Assembly: GCA_024220525.1 (NCBI GenBank)
Contig: JAMYWO010000121.1
Coordinates: 51,057-72,333 of the forward strand
Length of the DNA: 21,277 bases
Direction of reading: 5' to 3'
Source: Cochliopodium minus
Lineage: Eukaryota; Discosea; Himatismenida; Cochliopodiidae
A model generated the notes under the pieces. That model had not been told where the DNA came from. It searched no databases and was given only the letters and a program-made list of their open reading frames with translations. Numbering within the stretch: position 1 is the stretch's first letter; each line of letters starts with the position of its first letter. The position numbers were made by a program, and so were the translations under genes. Below, piece by piece: positions 9,688-20,305 of the stretch.

Positions 9688-12600
9688 TCAAAACATGTCG
9701 ACCATTTCTTTCAAGTATTTTTTGTTTGTATTTTTTAACTTTGCTCTGAAATCAACAGCATGCATGGCAGCTCTTTCCCCATTGATTCCTTTTCTTAACA
9801 ACCAAGAACGAAAAACTTTTTTGCTCGTTTCTATTTCCTCTTGTGACTTCTTTTTCGGGATTTCAAAAATAGGAGGGAAATGTAATTGTGGTTGATAACA
9901 AGGAACACCTGGTTTAGAAGAGACACCAACTCTATACCTTGAATATTCTTTTTATTGTAAAAATAAATAAAAAGTAGAAAAGAATAAACAAAATTTACCC
10001 TCATCTGAAGAAGAATCTTTTTCAACGACGATGTATATATCTTTTTAAAAAATTTTAAAATTTTTCAAAAAATTGGATTTTTTCATACAATTGAATTGAG
10101 ATCGGAGCATTTTAGGATCAAAAGGAGTGTTTCCTTCTTTAAAAATAAAATTTACAACATCATTTCCTATGTGTCTTTTTCTTTCCAACTTTTGAGGATC
10201 TTCAGGATGAAAAGGTAAAAGAGTTGAAACATGAAACATCACTTTAAATTTGTCTATTTCTGCATATACGGACTCTTCTCCTGTGTTTCCGTCTTTTTGA
10301 TATCAAATTAAATTCAAATTTAAAAAAAATTAAATAAAAATAAAATAAAACATGAAAAAATGATAAATATTGAAATAAAATGAAATAAAACATGAAAAAT
10401 GCTTTTTTTTTTTTTTTGAATAGAATTAGATGTTACTTTTGGTGTCAAGACCTCCTCTAAAATGTTCCCATCCGTTTAGTTTGATCCTTTCTCCCAAAAT
10501 GCCAATGAAATCATCAAAATCAGGTGAACTTTCTGAAAAATAATAAAAAAAACAAATAAAATTAAAATAAAAATAAAAATAAATCAAAAATAAATAAAAA
10601 ATAAAAATAAATCAAAATAAAGAAAAATGAATAAATTACGATTGGAAAAAGCTTCATTTTCAGATTGAGATTCCTTGAGATAAAGGACACCAAATTTGTG
10701 GTTGAGATGGATGTTAGAGTTTTCAAAATGAATGAGTTTGGGAATGATGAGAGAATTGTCTGCTTTTTTCCATTTAACTTTTTCAAATTTTTCGAGGAGA
10801 AGGGGTTTGAGGGAGGGAAAAGGTTTTTTGCCAGTAACAGTGAGACGTAAATTGTGATTTTTACAAGTTCGAATCAAAACTTTGAAGATGTTTTCTCCCT
10901 TTTTCACTTTTTCTTCATTGCTTGATATGGAGACGACGATGGGTCCTTCTTTCTCGCTTAGTCCCACGTAGGTTTTGTGTTGGTAATCTTTGAGATGTTT
11001 GGAGAAGAAGGGGATGGTGAGGTCATAATTGAACCATTTCAAATATTCGTTTTCTATTTCCTTTTCCTCTTTTTTGTTTATTTCCTTGTAATCCACCCCC
11101 TCACTATTTTTTCCTCCTCCAGAACTTCCTTCTACTCCTGTGCTCCCTACTCCTGTGCTCCCTACTCCTGTGCTTCCTACTCCCGTACTTCCTGTTCCTG
11201 TGCTCCCTACTCCTGTGCTCCCTACTCCCGTGCTTCCTGTTCCTGTGCTTCCTAATCCTACTCCAGAACTTCCTCCAGTGCTTCCTCTATTGATTATTAT
11301 ATTATTATTATTATTAATAGGATTGTTGATTGTATTGTTTGTATTATTATTGTCAATAGCATTGTTCGTATTATTATTGTTTTTATTTTCGTTATTATTA
11401 TTGTTATCATTACTAAAAGTGTTCTTGTTGCTATTATTATCATTACTAAAAGTGTTGTTATTGTTATTAGAAGTGGAAGTATTGGTATTGTTATCATTAT
11501 TGTTGTTGTTAGAAGGAATGGCTTCAGAAAGAGGATCAAAAAAAGGAATACTACCTGAATCACGAAAACTGCTGTTTCTTATCTTTTCAATCTCTCTGCT
11601 CTCATTCTTTTCTTCATTATTGTAATCATTAACTTTATCTTTATTACCATTTTTTTCATTTTTGTCATTATCATCTTCAATATTATTATCTTTCTTTTCT
11701 TCAATATTTTTATTATTATTTTTAATATTTTTATTATTTTCTTTAATATTATTATTATTTTTATTATTTTCTTTAATATTATTATTATCAAGGTCGGTAG
11801 ATTGAAGATTTGGATCATCAACATGATTGTTAGATTGATCGTTGGAGGGTTGGTCATTAGAAGAAGAAGAGGAAGAAGAGGAAGGAGGGGCGGAGAATAT
11901 TTTGTTGAAATTGGTGTGAGAAAAAAGAAGAGGAGAAATGAGGTTCCTGTTTCCATTTTCTATATGATACCCCTCCGTTTTATCAATCAACATTGTTGGT
12001 TTTCTTTCATCTTCCGTATGTTCCTAAAATATAAGAACAGTATTAAAAATATGTTTATTGAAGTTAATATTAAAAAAAACATTTAATAATAAAAATAGAA
12101 AAATAAAATTAAAATTGATTTAAATTAAAATTGAATATCAAAAATATAAAAAAAAATTAATTTAAAATTAAATTTTAAAAAAAAATTAATTAAATAAAAC
12201 TGAATATCAAATTTAAATTATTTTAAAATTTTAAAATTTAATCAATTTATTTTAAATTTGAAAAAAATAAATTGATTTAAATCAAAAATTAAAAATTAAT
12301 TTATATTACATCATTCCAATTAAGAGAAGGGGAAACTTTGGAACACCAATATTTTTCGATGTTGAGTCTATTGGTGAGGAGGATGTTTTCTTGGGAGTTG
12401 CCCCCCAAAATCTTTTCGAATTTGGTTTTTGATTTTTTGTTGAAATTAGGAAAACGAAGAGAATTGTAAGCACGAGGAGAATTGTTTCCACTGCCTCCCT
12501 TTCTCTCCGAATCTCCATTCTCCGTACCATAATGATGAAACAAAGGAAGATTAGAAGGAGAAATACTGAGAGAAGGATGATGAGTTGTAAAAGTGACACC

Positions 12601-14821
12601 ATTGGTGTTCCCGTTCTTATTTCCGTTCTTTTCTTTGTTGGTTTTTGTTTGGCTTTTTTTGTTTTTTCCGAAAAACTTGTTGGGAGAAGAGGAAGGGGGA
12701 GAGGCGGTGGGAGAAGAAGAAAGATTGCTCACGATGTGGGGAGATCGGGATTGAGGTGAACTGAAATCTTTACTGATGTAGTTGGGAAGTTCTGTTTTTA
12801 AAAGAGCCAACAAATTATCAGAAGAACTCGATTTTTTCAACACCTTTTTCTCCTTTGCTCCTTTATTTCCTTCGTTGTTTCCTTCTTCATCATTTCCGTT
12901 CAAAATGCTTTGCTCTTTTGGGCTTCTGTTGGAGAGGGGTTGATATTTTGGAGGGTCCGTTTGTTTGTTTTCTGTTTCAAAGTGTTCTTTGAGATTGTTG
13001 GTTGAACTCTCTTTCATCAGTTTGTCAAACAATTTGTTTTTTTCTTTTTCGTTGAGGTTTTTGTTGTTTGGAGAATCAATTATTTCAATCATCTTTTTTA
13101 TGTTTTCTTTTTTCATACTTGATTTTCCTCCGATTTTGAGAGAAAGATGTTTTTTGGTGTTAATCTTTTTTTTCAAAACTTTTTCTTTTCCTTTTTTAGG
13201 AGAATCTTTGTTGTTAAGAGAGATAGAAAAATCAGAAGGAGGAGGAGTTTTTGTATCTTCTTTGAAGGAAATAGAGCTTTTGGGTGAATCTCTGGGAGAG
13301 CTCTTTGGTGAGTTTTTCGGCGAAGAGGAAGATTTAAAAGAAAGAGACAAAATGGGAAGGACGTGGGTAGAAGGAGAGCCATTCTTCTTTAATCCTTTCT
13401 TTTTAGAATCTACACTGGAAGGTGAGTTTGGATCAGATTTAGAAGAGGTTCTTGATGTCTTTGATTTAGGACTCCATTTAAAAGTGTTGCTAGAAGAATT
13501 AGGAGAAGGAAGATTAGAATCAAGAATAGAAGGGTTATGAGGAGAAGTAGGTGAAGTAGGAGGTAATTTCTGCTTAAAAGAATGAATTAGATTGGGATTT
13601 GAACTAAAAGTGTTTCTCGGAAGAGCCAGAGATTTGGGATTGGGGGAGGGATCTTTTAATAAATTGCGAAGACGAGGAGAGTATAATATGGGATCACTGC
13701 TTGGACTGTGCGAAGTAGTTGATTTTTTAGGGGAGGAAGAGCTATCTGAATTTACTTGGAAATGAGATAGATTGTGAAATGTGCTTGTATGTGTGTTTCC
13801 TTTATTGAATCTTGGAGAATAACAATCTGAAAAAGATCCCCTCGTTTTTGGTGATTCTATTTTGTTTTGAATATCCAAATTAAGAGATTTGATTGATGGA
13901 TTCTCTTGATTTATTTCTGTTTCATTCAATTTCTGCAAGTTATAGAATTTCCCTATTTCATTGTTTTTCAAAAGTTGTGATTTTCTCATATTATCTATAG
14001 AAAAAATTGATTAGAAACTTAAAATCACAAAAGATTTATGCAAATCTTTTATCAAAAGCTATTTATCAGATTATATTACCTGTTTGATTTTGATTTTTCT
14101 TTTTATCTTCTTTTTCTTTGAGAAAATTGATTTCCTTATTTGATGATTCTTCTATTTTCTGTTTGATATTTGGTTGATTTTCATTTTTTTTGAGAGAACC
14201 AAGATTTAATTTCAAAGACTCTTTGATGTTGGGAGATGGATTTGATAGCTTTAATTGATTTGTTTGATTTGGAGCGGTTGTGGTGCTTTCTGATTTTTCA
14301 TTGCTCTTCTTTTTGATTTTTCTTTTAACTTTTGGTTTATTATTGTCAGTATTAATTCTTTCTCTCGATAATGAAGAAGATCTATGCCTAATCTTTATAT
14401 TAACAGTATTATTTGTTACTGGATCTTTATTATTTCCATCTGAATTTGTATTTTCTGTGGTTGCATTCATCATTAAAGCGTTATCTGAATTCCTGCTAAA
14501 TGTAGTTCCCTCTTTGTTTGTATCCACTTCAGATGATTGAATAGGAGGCATTGTATTTGTTTTTTTATACCTCTTTTCTGGATGATATATTTGAACAAAA
14601 TTAGAGGGAAAATATCCAATCTTTCCGTTACATAATCCTTTCCACCAACATTTTTCTTCACTAATTTTGGTATCTTTTACAAGAGTTATTTTATCTCCTT
14701 TTTTGATATTCAAATATTTTTCTGATGATTTGCTGAAATCAAACAGAGATATAAATAATGTTCCAACTTTATGCTGAGATAATGTATTTTTTGTTTGCAG
14801 ATCTGTTGAATCTGATTCCAT
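9688..14821 (-). CDS. SH3-domain RapGAP protein, 1470 residues, seven exons
   Basis: Exons on the minus strand are 14821-14080, 13994-12310, 12023-10640, 10532-10437, 10292-10089, 10040-9999 and 9947-9688; all phases fit and the total is 4413 nt. Residues ~18-80 are an SH3 domain: FISLFDFSKSSEKYLNIKKGD (ALYDY box), CWWKGLCNGKIGYFPSNFV. Residues ~85-1130 are disordered: SP-rich and basic, then Asn-rich, then eight GSTGV/GSTGT pentapeptides. From ~1135 comes a Rap/Ran-GAP region: HKFGVLYLKESQSENEAFSN, WEHFRGGLDTKNGNTGEESVY, IMFHVSTLLPF-like KVMFHVSTLLPF, and LERKRHIGNDVVNFIF. The catalytic Asn thumb (N1346) and the nearby His (H1343) of Rap1GAP/SIPA1 are conserved, so it should stimulate GTP hydrolysis by a Rap-type GTPase, with the SH3 recruiting it to proline-rich partners. 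The separate-looking SH3, middle and GAP frames join by good GT-AG introns (the largest 286 nt). Its 3' end converges on the AMP-binding gene. Confidence 0.85.
11133..11255 (-). repeat. 15-bp coding minisatellite in the RapGAP gene
   Basis: About eight near-identical 15-bp units (on the + strand ACTCCTGTGCTCCCT with few substitutions) encode tandem GSTGV or GSTGT. The repeat stays in frame. Its GC content is well above the neighbouring AAT-codon runs. Confidence 0.85.
11290..11475 (-). repeat. Asn-codon (AAT/AAC) trinucleotide-rich tract
   Basis: Runs of AAT/AAC on the coding strand encode a polyasparagine-rich linker (NNNTNNAIDNNNT and similar) in the RapGAP protein. A second such tract lies at about 11690-11790. 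Typical replication-slippage sequence within a disordered region. Confidence 0.75.
12024..12309 (-). other. 286-nt AT-rich intron of the SH3-RapGAP gene
   Basis: It starts GTAATATA and ends ATATTTTAG. Phase 0 joins NWND to EHTEDERK. It is over 90% A+T with no coding signal on either strand. This is the largest intron of the gene and the one most likely to make a gene finder split it in two. Confidence 0.7.
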
Positions 14822-14989
14822 TTTTTATTTATTAAATTTGAAGAAGGATTTTAAAATAAATTGCCACACAATACTATTTACATATTAAATCTTTGATAAC
14901 TTCCACCAAATCTCATAATTAACCATCAATCATATATTAAATTTTGTTCTTTAAAGTTTAAATAAAAAAAAAAAAGGAATTGAGTGATC
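14822..14989. promoter_or_regulatory. Shared divergent promoter region of SH3-RapGAP and WDR92
   Basis: These 168 bp separate the two start codons, are strongly AT-rich, and include poly-A before the WDR92 start. No specific element is recognised. The role is inferred from position. Confidence 0.45.
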
Positions 14990-16346
14990 ATGATTGAGAT
15001 AAATAATTATATTCAACATACCACAAATTTTGTTTCATTTGATATCAAATGGATGCCATCCAGTTCTAAAATTGTTTCAGTGGGAAGATATCCAAATAAT
15101 AATGGTGTTATATCTTGCTTTGAAATGAAAAAGGATAAATTGCAAATAATACACGAAAGTGAAAAGAATTTTGTAAGTGATTTTCCAAGAATAAGATTCA
15201 AAGAGAATTTTTATTGAATTTTAGCCATTTAAATGTTGTACTTTTGGTGCGTCATTTTTAGATGAAAGATATATTGCAACTGGAGATTTTTATGGACAAC
15301 TAGCTCTTTGGTAAATAACTCAATTTTCTTTTAATCAACTCAAAAATATCTTTAATAAAGGGATATTCAATCAAATCATACAGAAATTCCTTTATATTAT
15401 ACAAATAAACACAAAGGTAATCATTAAATCAACTTGAAAAGCAAAGATTGAATAAATTACATTTTTTTTAGGAGTGATAAATTGTATTGATGGAATTGGA
15501 GGAGGACAATATGAATCAAATAGAAAAAATTCACCAGAATTAGGTAAAACCATTAAAGAATAAGATCACAATTGACATTAAAATCTTTTTTTTTTTTTTC
15601 AAAAAAAATAGTTACAAGCGGAGAAGATAAGAAAATAAACGTGTGGGATATCAGACAAAAAGAAAAACCAGTTTCAGAATTCGAGGGAAAGACAGATTGT
15701 TGGACAATTTCATTTATTGATGATTTAAATGAAAGTAATAGATACGTAGGTTGTGGTTTTTCAGATGGGACAGTGAGTGTATATGATTTGAGAGCTAACA
15801 AACTTTTTTCTACTTTTTCTTTTCCTGATTCAAAAGGGATTGTTTCTCTTCAATTCAATCCTTCTCCTTCTTCTTTATCCTATAAATCTTTGATTGCCAC
15901 CTCTGCTGATTCTCATGTTTACTCTCTCAACTTTTTCGATAATAACAAAAACGGCAACAATAAAGACAAGAATAATAATGATTTTAAAAAACAAATTTTG
16001 AATGAGTCTCATCATTCCACTATTTGGAGTAATTTTTATTTATTTTAAAAACCAACTTTTTAAAACTTTGATTTTATATATTTTCCTTTAAATTTTTACA
16101 TTTCTTTTTTTTAATTAAGGTGTCAAACATCTTCCTCAAAATAGTGATTATTTTATTACTTCAAGTGGAGTGGGATCTTTGCAGCTTTATGAACAACAAA
16201 AAGGAAAAATTAATGCTATCACTTCCAAAAAGATTTCAAATTCTATCCCTTCTTTTGATTGGTCTCCTGATAAAAAAGGTTTATTCTCATTGACCGATTT
16301 TAAAAATAAAATTATTGTTGGCTTTGTAACAAACCTCAAAAATTAA
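14990..16346 (+). CDS. WDR92: WDR92/DNAAF10 (Monad) WD40 protein, dynein assembly factor
   Basis: Six exons (14990-15172, 15225-15310, 15361-15416, 15472-15543, 15612-16028, 16120-16346) encode 346 residues, close to the ~357 of human WDR92. Diagnostic stretches match in order: QHTTNFVSFDIKWMPSSSK, PFKCCTFGASFLDERYIATGDF, INCIDGIGG, VTSGEDKKINVWDIRQKEKP, DCWTISF, GFSDGTVSVYDLRANK, SHHSTIWSVKHLPQNSDYF and FDWSPDKKGLFS. The protein is a seven-bladed WD40 propeller that works with the R2TP/prefoldin-like HSP90 co-chaperone complex in cytoplasmic preassembly of axonemal dynein arms. A species-specific Asn/Lys insert (near NNKNGNNKDKNNN) lies in the blade 5/6 region. The first donor is consensus GTAAGT. 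It starts 168 bp from the divergent SH3-RapGAP gene and ends 196 bp before the carnitine acetyltransferase gene. Confidence 0.93.
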
Positions 16347-16542
16347 ATCAAAAAACTTTTCTTCATATTTTTTTTTTTTTTTTTCTTTTCGGGTAAATTA
16401 ACGGACTATTTCTCCGAATCTCACATTAAATTAAATTTTTTTCCTTTATCAACATCTTGAACTTTTGTTTCAAAATTTTTTCTATTTTGATCAAAATAAA
16501 AAAAAAAATTTAAAAAATAAAAAATAAAAAAAAGATCAAGAA

Positions 16543-19500
16543 ATGGAAAAACCAATACCAAGAACATTCGATTTTCAATCCAAATTACCAAAATTACCAA
16601 TCCCAACCATCGAAGAAGTAAATAAAAAAGAATAGAAAAGAAATATAAATAATTATATAAATTTATTTTATTGGGATTTTATATTTACCCTCTTTTTTTT
16701 GATTATATGAAAGACTTGCAAAACATTAATTGAGAGCTGTAAACCATTATTGAATGAAGAACAATTGAAAGAAACGATCAAATTGACGAATGAATTCAAA
16801 GAAAGTGAGATTTCAACAAAATTGCAACAAGCTTTATTGGAATATGCAAAAACACAAGAAAGTGAAGGAAAATCATGGTTAGAAGATTGGTGGTTACGTT
16901 TTGTAAGCAAAAAAACAAACGATATTCAAAATAATTTCTCTTATTTTAAAAAATCTTCTTTCTGAAAGGCTTATTTATCTTATAAAGCACCATTACCTAT
17001 CAATTCTAATTGGTATGTTTCTGTTCATCCACATCCTGCAGCCAAAGATTTTGAACATGGAGAAAAAATCGATCCAATTACCAGATCCGCCATCATCATG
17101 AGATTGGCATTGGATTTCAAATCGAAATTAGACAGAGAAGAATTACCAATCGAAATGATTGGAAAAAAGCCTCTTTGTATGAATCAAATGACTGTAAACA
17201 TCTCAAATTATTTTTATATCAACAAATTATTTCCTACTCATTTTTCTTTTTTTCTTTTCCTTCTTTTCTTTCCAATTCACCTTTTAAAAAATTTTTTTAT
17301 ATTAATTATTCTTTGAATTTTATATTTTTTAATTTAAAGTTTGTTTCAATCATATTCACTTTTTTTCTTTCCTTTTTTCTTTTTTGAGCAAATCTATTCA
17401 TTTTAATTTATCAACCAAAAAAATTTTATTGTTATCATTATTTATTTATTATTTTTTTATTTTTTATTCATTATCATTATTTTTTATTTATTTTAATTTT
17501 TATGAAAATTTTAAAAATATATTTTCAACATTTTTTTTTTGAAAGAGAATATACGGAGTAACAAGAGTGCCAAAGGAAGACGTGGACATTTTGGTAACAC
17601 ACAAAGAAAGCAGACACATGATGGTGATGTTTGAAGATCAAATTTTCATTTTTGATGTTTACAATAAAAACAATCAACGCTTAACTCCTCAAGAAATTCA
17701 AAGTCAATTAGAAAGAATTCAAAATGCTGTTTCTTCCCCTTCTTTTGAAAAACAACCTGCCATCGGTATTTATTCTCTTATTTTTAGTTTTTTCAAATTG
17801 TTTAATATTTTTCATTATGTTATTTTATTTTATTTTTATTTTTATTTATTTTCATTTTATTTTTCTTATTTTTAATTTTTTAAAATTATTTTTTGTTTAA
17901 TATTTTCATTATGTTATTTTAATTTAAATTATCTTATTATAATTTAAATTAAATTTTTATTAAATTTTTTTTAATTTTTTTTTTTTTCATAATTTATTTC
18001 AGAATTATTATTCAAAATTTTTTTTACCATTATTTTTTCAGGAAAGTTGACAGGGATGGAGAGAGGAGAGTGGGCAAAGGCAAGAAAGGAGCTTATTTCT
18101 TTTTCCCCACAAAACGCACAAAACTTGGAATTTATTGAATCTGCCCTCATGACTTTTTCTTTCGATAACTATGAAGTCCTTGATGAAGATAAGAGAGGTA
18201 CTTTTTAAATTATTTTTTTGATGTTTAATATTTTTTATCATTTTAATTTTTAAATAAATATTTTTTTATCATTTTTATTTTATATGAATATTTTTTAATT
18301 TTTATTTTATTTTTTTTAATTTTTTAAATTTTATTTTATATTTTAAATGTAGCAAAGAACTCTTTGATTGGAGTGAACAACAGATGGTTTGACAAATCTG
18401 TTAATTTCATCACCTACGCAGACGGAAACATGGGTGCCACTGGTGAACACTCACCCTCTGGTATTCTTCTATTCACATTTTTTTATTTCTATTTTTTAAT
18501 TTCTATTTTATTTTTTTATTATTTTTTTTATTATTATTATTTTTTTATTTTTTTATTTTTTTATTTTTTATTTTTTATTTTTTATTTTTTATTTTATTTT
18601 TTTGAATAGATGCACCTGCACCAGCATCCATATTTCAATGGTCATATGCATTGGAGACAAAGGAATCATACTTTGAAGTTTTGAAAACGAGAAACTTTGA
18701 AGCAAAACATCTACCTCACCCCACCCACCTCAAATGGGTCCTCCAACCTTCTTTCAACACAACCCTTGATCTTTCTACTTCCCATCTTCAACAACTCTAC
18801 AACAGCGTCGATTTGAGAACTTTTAGGTATTTTCTAAAAAAAAACTTACAAATATTTTCTTAAATATTATTTTTGTATTTTTTTTTTATTTTTATTTTTT
18901 TATTTTTTACTTTTTTTCATTTTTTTTTATTTTTTTATTTTTTTTATTTTTAATCAAATTTATTTGTGTAATTAGATTCAGTGATTATGGTACTAGTTTT
19001 ATTTTGGGCTTCAAGTTATCACCAGATAGGTAATTTTTTATTTAATTTTTTTATTTATTTTTTATTTTTTGTTTTCAAATTTATTTTTTATTTTCTTTTT
19101 ATTTTTACAGTTGGGTACAAATTGCTATTCAACTTGCTCATTATCGTTTACATCGCAGATTAACTGCTGTTTATGAAACTGGTAAAAAATAAAAAATAAT
19201 GTTGTTTTTCTAAATAATAATTGACTAAAGGATCTACAAGAGGTTTTTTCCACGGAAGAACTGAAACTGGTAAATTTAAAAATATTAAATAAAATAGAAA
19301 TGTACTTTATCTTCAATCTTTTAAAAATAAGAAATAAAAAAATAATATTATGAAAATAAAATTATAAATTTATTATAAGATCATTTTAAAAATTTTTGAA
19401 TTTCAAATTTAATCAATCATTTTTTTTTATTTAATAAAAGTGCGTAGTTTGACAGAAAAAGTGGGAATTTTTGCAAAGAAGTTTGATGATCAAAATTTGA

Positions 19501-19922
19501 CAAATCTTCAAAAAGCAAAATTACTTCAGGACGCTGTAGCATCTCACAGAGATTATTTGATTATGACAGTTAGAGGAAAGTCAATAGACAGACATCTTTT
19601 GGGATTGAGAATTATGGCAGGACAGTTGGGTGTAAAAGTTCCTCTTTTTGACAATTTTGGCTTCAAAGAATCTTCTACTTGGAGAATCAGTACTTCTAAT
19701 ATGAATCCTTCCGATTATTGGTTCTGTGGTTTTGGTCCTGCTTATGAAGATGGTTATGGCATCTGTTATTGTACAAGAAACAACCATCTCAAATTTTCAA
19801 TCACAAACTTTGTAAACAACCATGGAACTTCTTCTATCAAGTTTAGAGAATCTCTCAACAGATCTCTCTATGACATGAAATTCATGTTGTTGGAAGCCCA
19901 AAATTCTTTGTCCAATCTCTAA
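16543..19922 (+). CDS. CRAT: Carnitine O-acetyltransferase (CRAT-type)
   Basis: Eleven exons (16543-16617, 16714-16902, 16969-17193, 17546-17765, 18042-18197, 18353-18460, 18610-18826, 18976-19029, 19111-19181, 19231-19269, 19441-19922) encode 611 residues, near the 626 of human CRAT. It transfers acetyl between CoA and carnitine, buffering acetyl-CoA and moving acetyl units across mitochondrial or peroxisomal membranes. Matches in order: N-terminal RTFDFQSKLPKLPIPTIEE, WLEDWWLRFAYLSYKAP, GKKPLCMNQM, NNRWFDKSVNFI, the catalytic His region TGEHSPSDAP (His321), IAIQLAHYRLH, FFHGRTETVRS, and CoA/carnitine motifs GKSIDRHLLGLR, ISTSN and PAYEDGYGICY. All key residues are present, so it should be active. 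No clear N-terminal presequence is seen; the C-terminus ends SNL, at best a weak PTS1-like signal. Introns are T-rich on the coding strand, and exon 10 is only 39 nt. Confidence 0.93.
17194..17545 (+). other. 352-nt AT-rich intron 3 of the carnitine acetyltransferase gene
   Basis: It starts GTAAACATC and ends in a T-run plus GAAAG. It is strongly T-rich on the coding strand, with no ORF, RNA gene or mobile element visible. It interrupts the sequence between MNQMT and RIYGVTRV. Confidence 0.75.
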
Positions 19923-19982
19923 AGTATGGAGAACAAGTTCACAAATAAACATTTTAAATTATTATTCCACTTTTGGAAATAA

Positions 19983-20264
19983 ATTTATTTCTTTTCATTT
20001 TATTCAAAAAAAAATATTTTTGTGGCAATTGATCCCATTAATGATTTAAAGAAACCCATTTTTGAAAAGTTGACTCGAGAACATATAAAAATTGTGAATT
20101 ATTTGAAGAGATTAAGAAAAACTTTAATCTTCATTCGAATCGACCTCAAACATGTAGCTATTGATATTTACCGCGAGATTTCGAAACAAAAAAAGTGGGA
20201 AAATGTTGGTGAGGTAGAGATTTTAAAATTATTTATCGATTTAAATGAAAAAAAGGTATTATAA
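19983..20264 (+). CDS. Small open frame without ATG, function unknown
   Basis: The frame is open from 19983 to a TAA at 20262-20264. From the GTG at 20022 it encodes about 80 residues that look protein-like (LTREHIKIVNYLKRLRKTL, IDLKHVAIDIYREISKQKKW), rich in Lys and Ile, and probably helical. It has no ATG. An ATG in the same frame at 19926 is separated from it by one TAA (19980-19982), and no AG acceptor exists between them that would splice it out. It begins 60 bp after the carnitine acetyltransferase stop and ends 41 bp before the SAM gene. It could be a decayed gene, a gene with an assembly error near the A9 run at 20006-20014, or an exon with an unseen start. Family not recognised. Confidence 0.35.
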   Translation: MYFFSFYSKKNIFVAIDPINDLKKPIFEKLTREHIKIVNYLKRLRKTLIFIRIDLKHVAIDIYREISKQKKWENVGEVEILKLFIDLNEKKVL

Positions 20265-20305
20265 TTTTTCTAAAAAGATTATTGGGTTGAGTTTAAAAAA
20301 AAAAA

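Noticed and set aside
9695-9895. A + strand ATG frame of 66 codons
   Set aside because: It is antisense to the last RapGAP exon, whose minus-strand frame fits the domain and its splice sites.
10977-11625. Long + strand frames with PVLPT repeats opposite the RapGAP gene
   Set aside because: They are the antisense reading of the GSTGV minisatellite and Asn-codon tracts. The minus strand encodes a clear, spliced RapGAP protein.
12965-13540. A 191-codon + strand frame
   Set aside because: It is antisense to the Ser/Pro/Lys-rich middle of the SH3-RapGAP protein. Its Phe/Leu/Glu-rich sequence is what that composition yields on the other strand.
14066-14821. The SH3 frame as an independent small gene
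   Set aside because: Its frame ends in a GTAATA donor at 14079, in phase with an acceptor at 13995. The apparent stop lies inside the intron.
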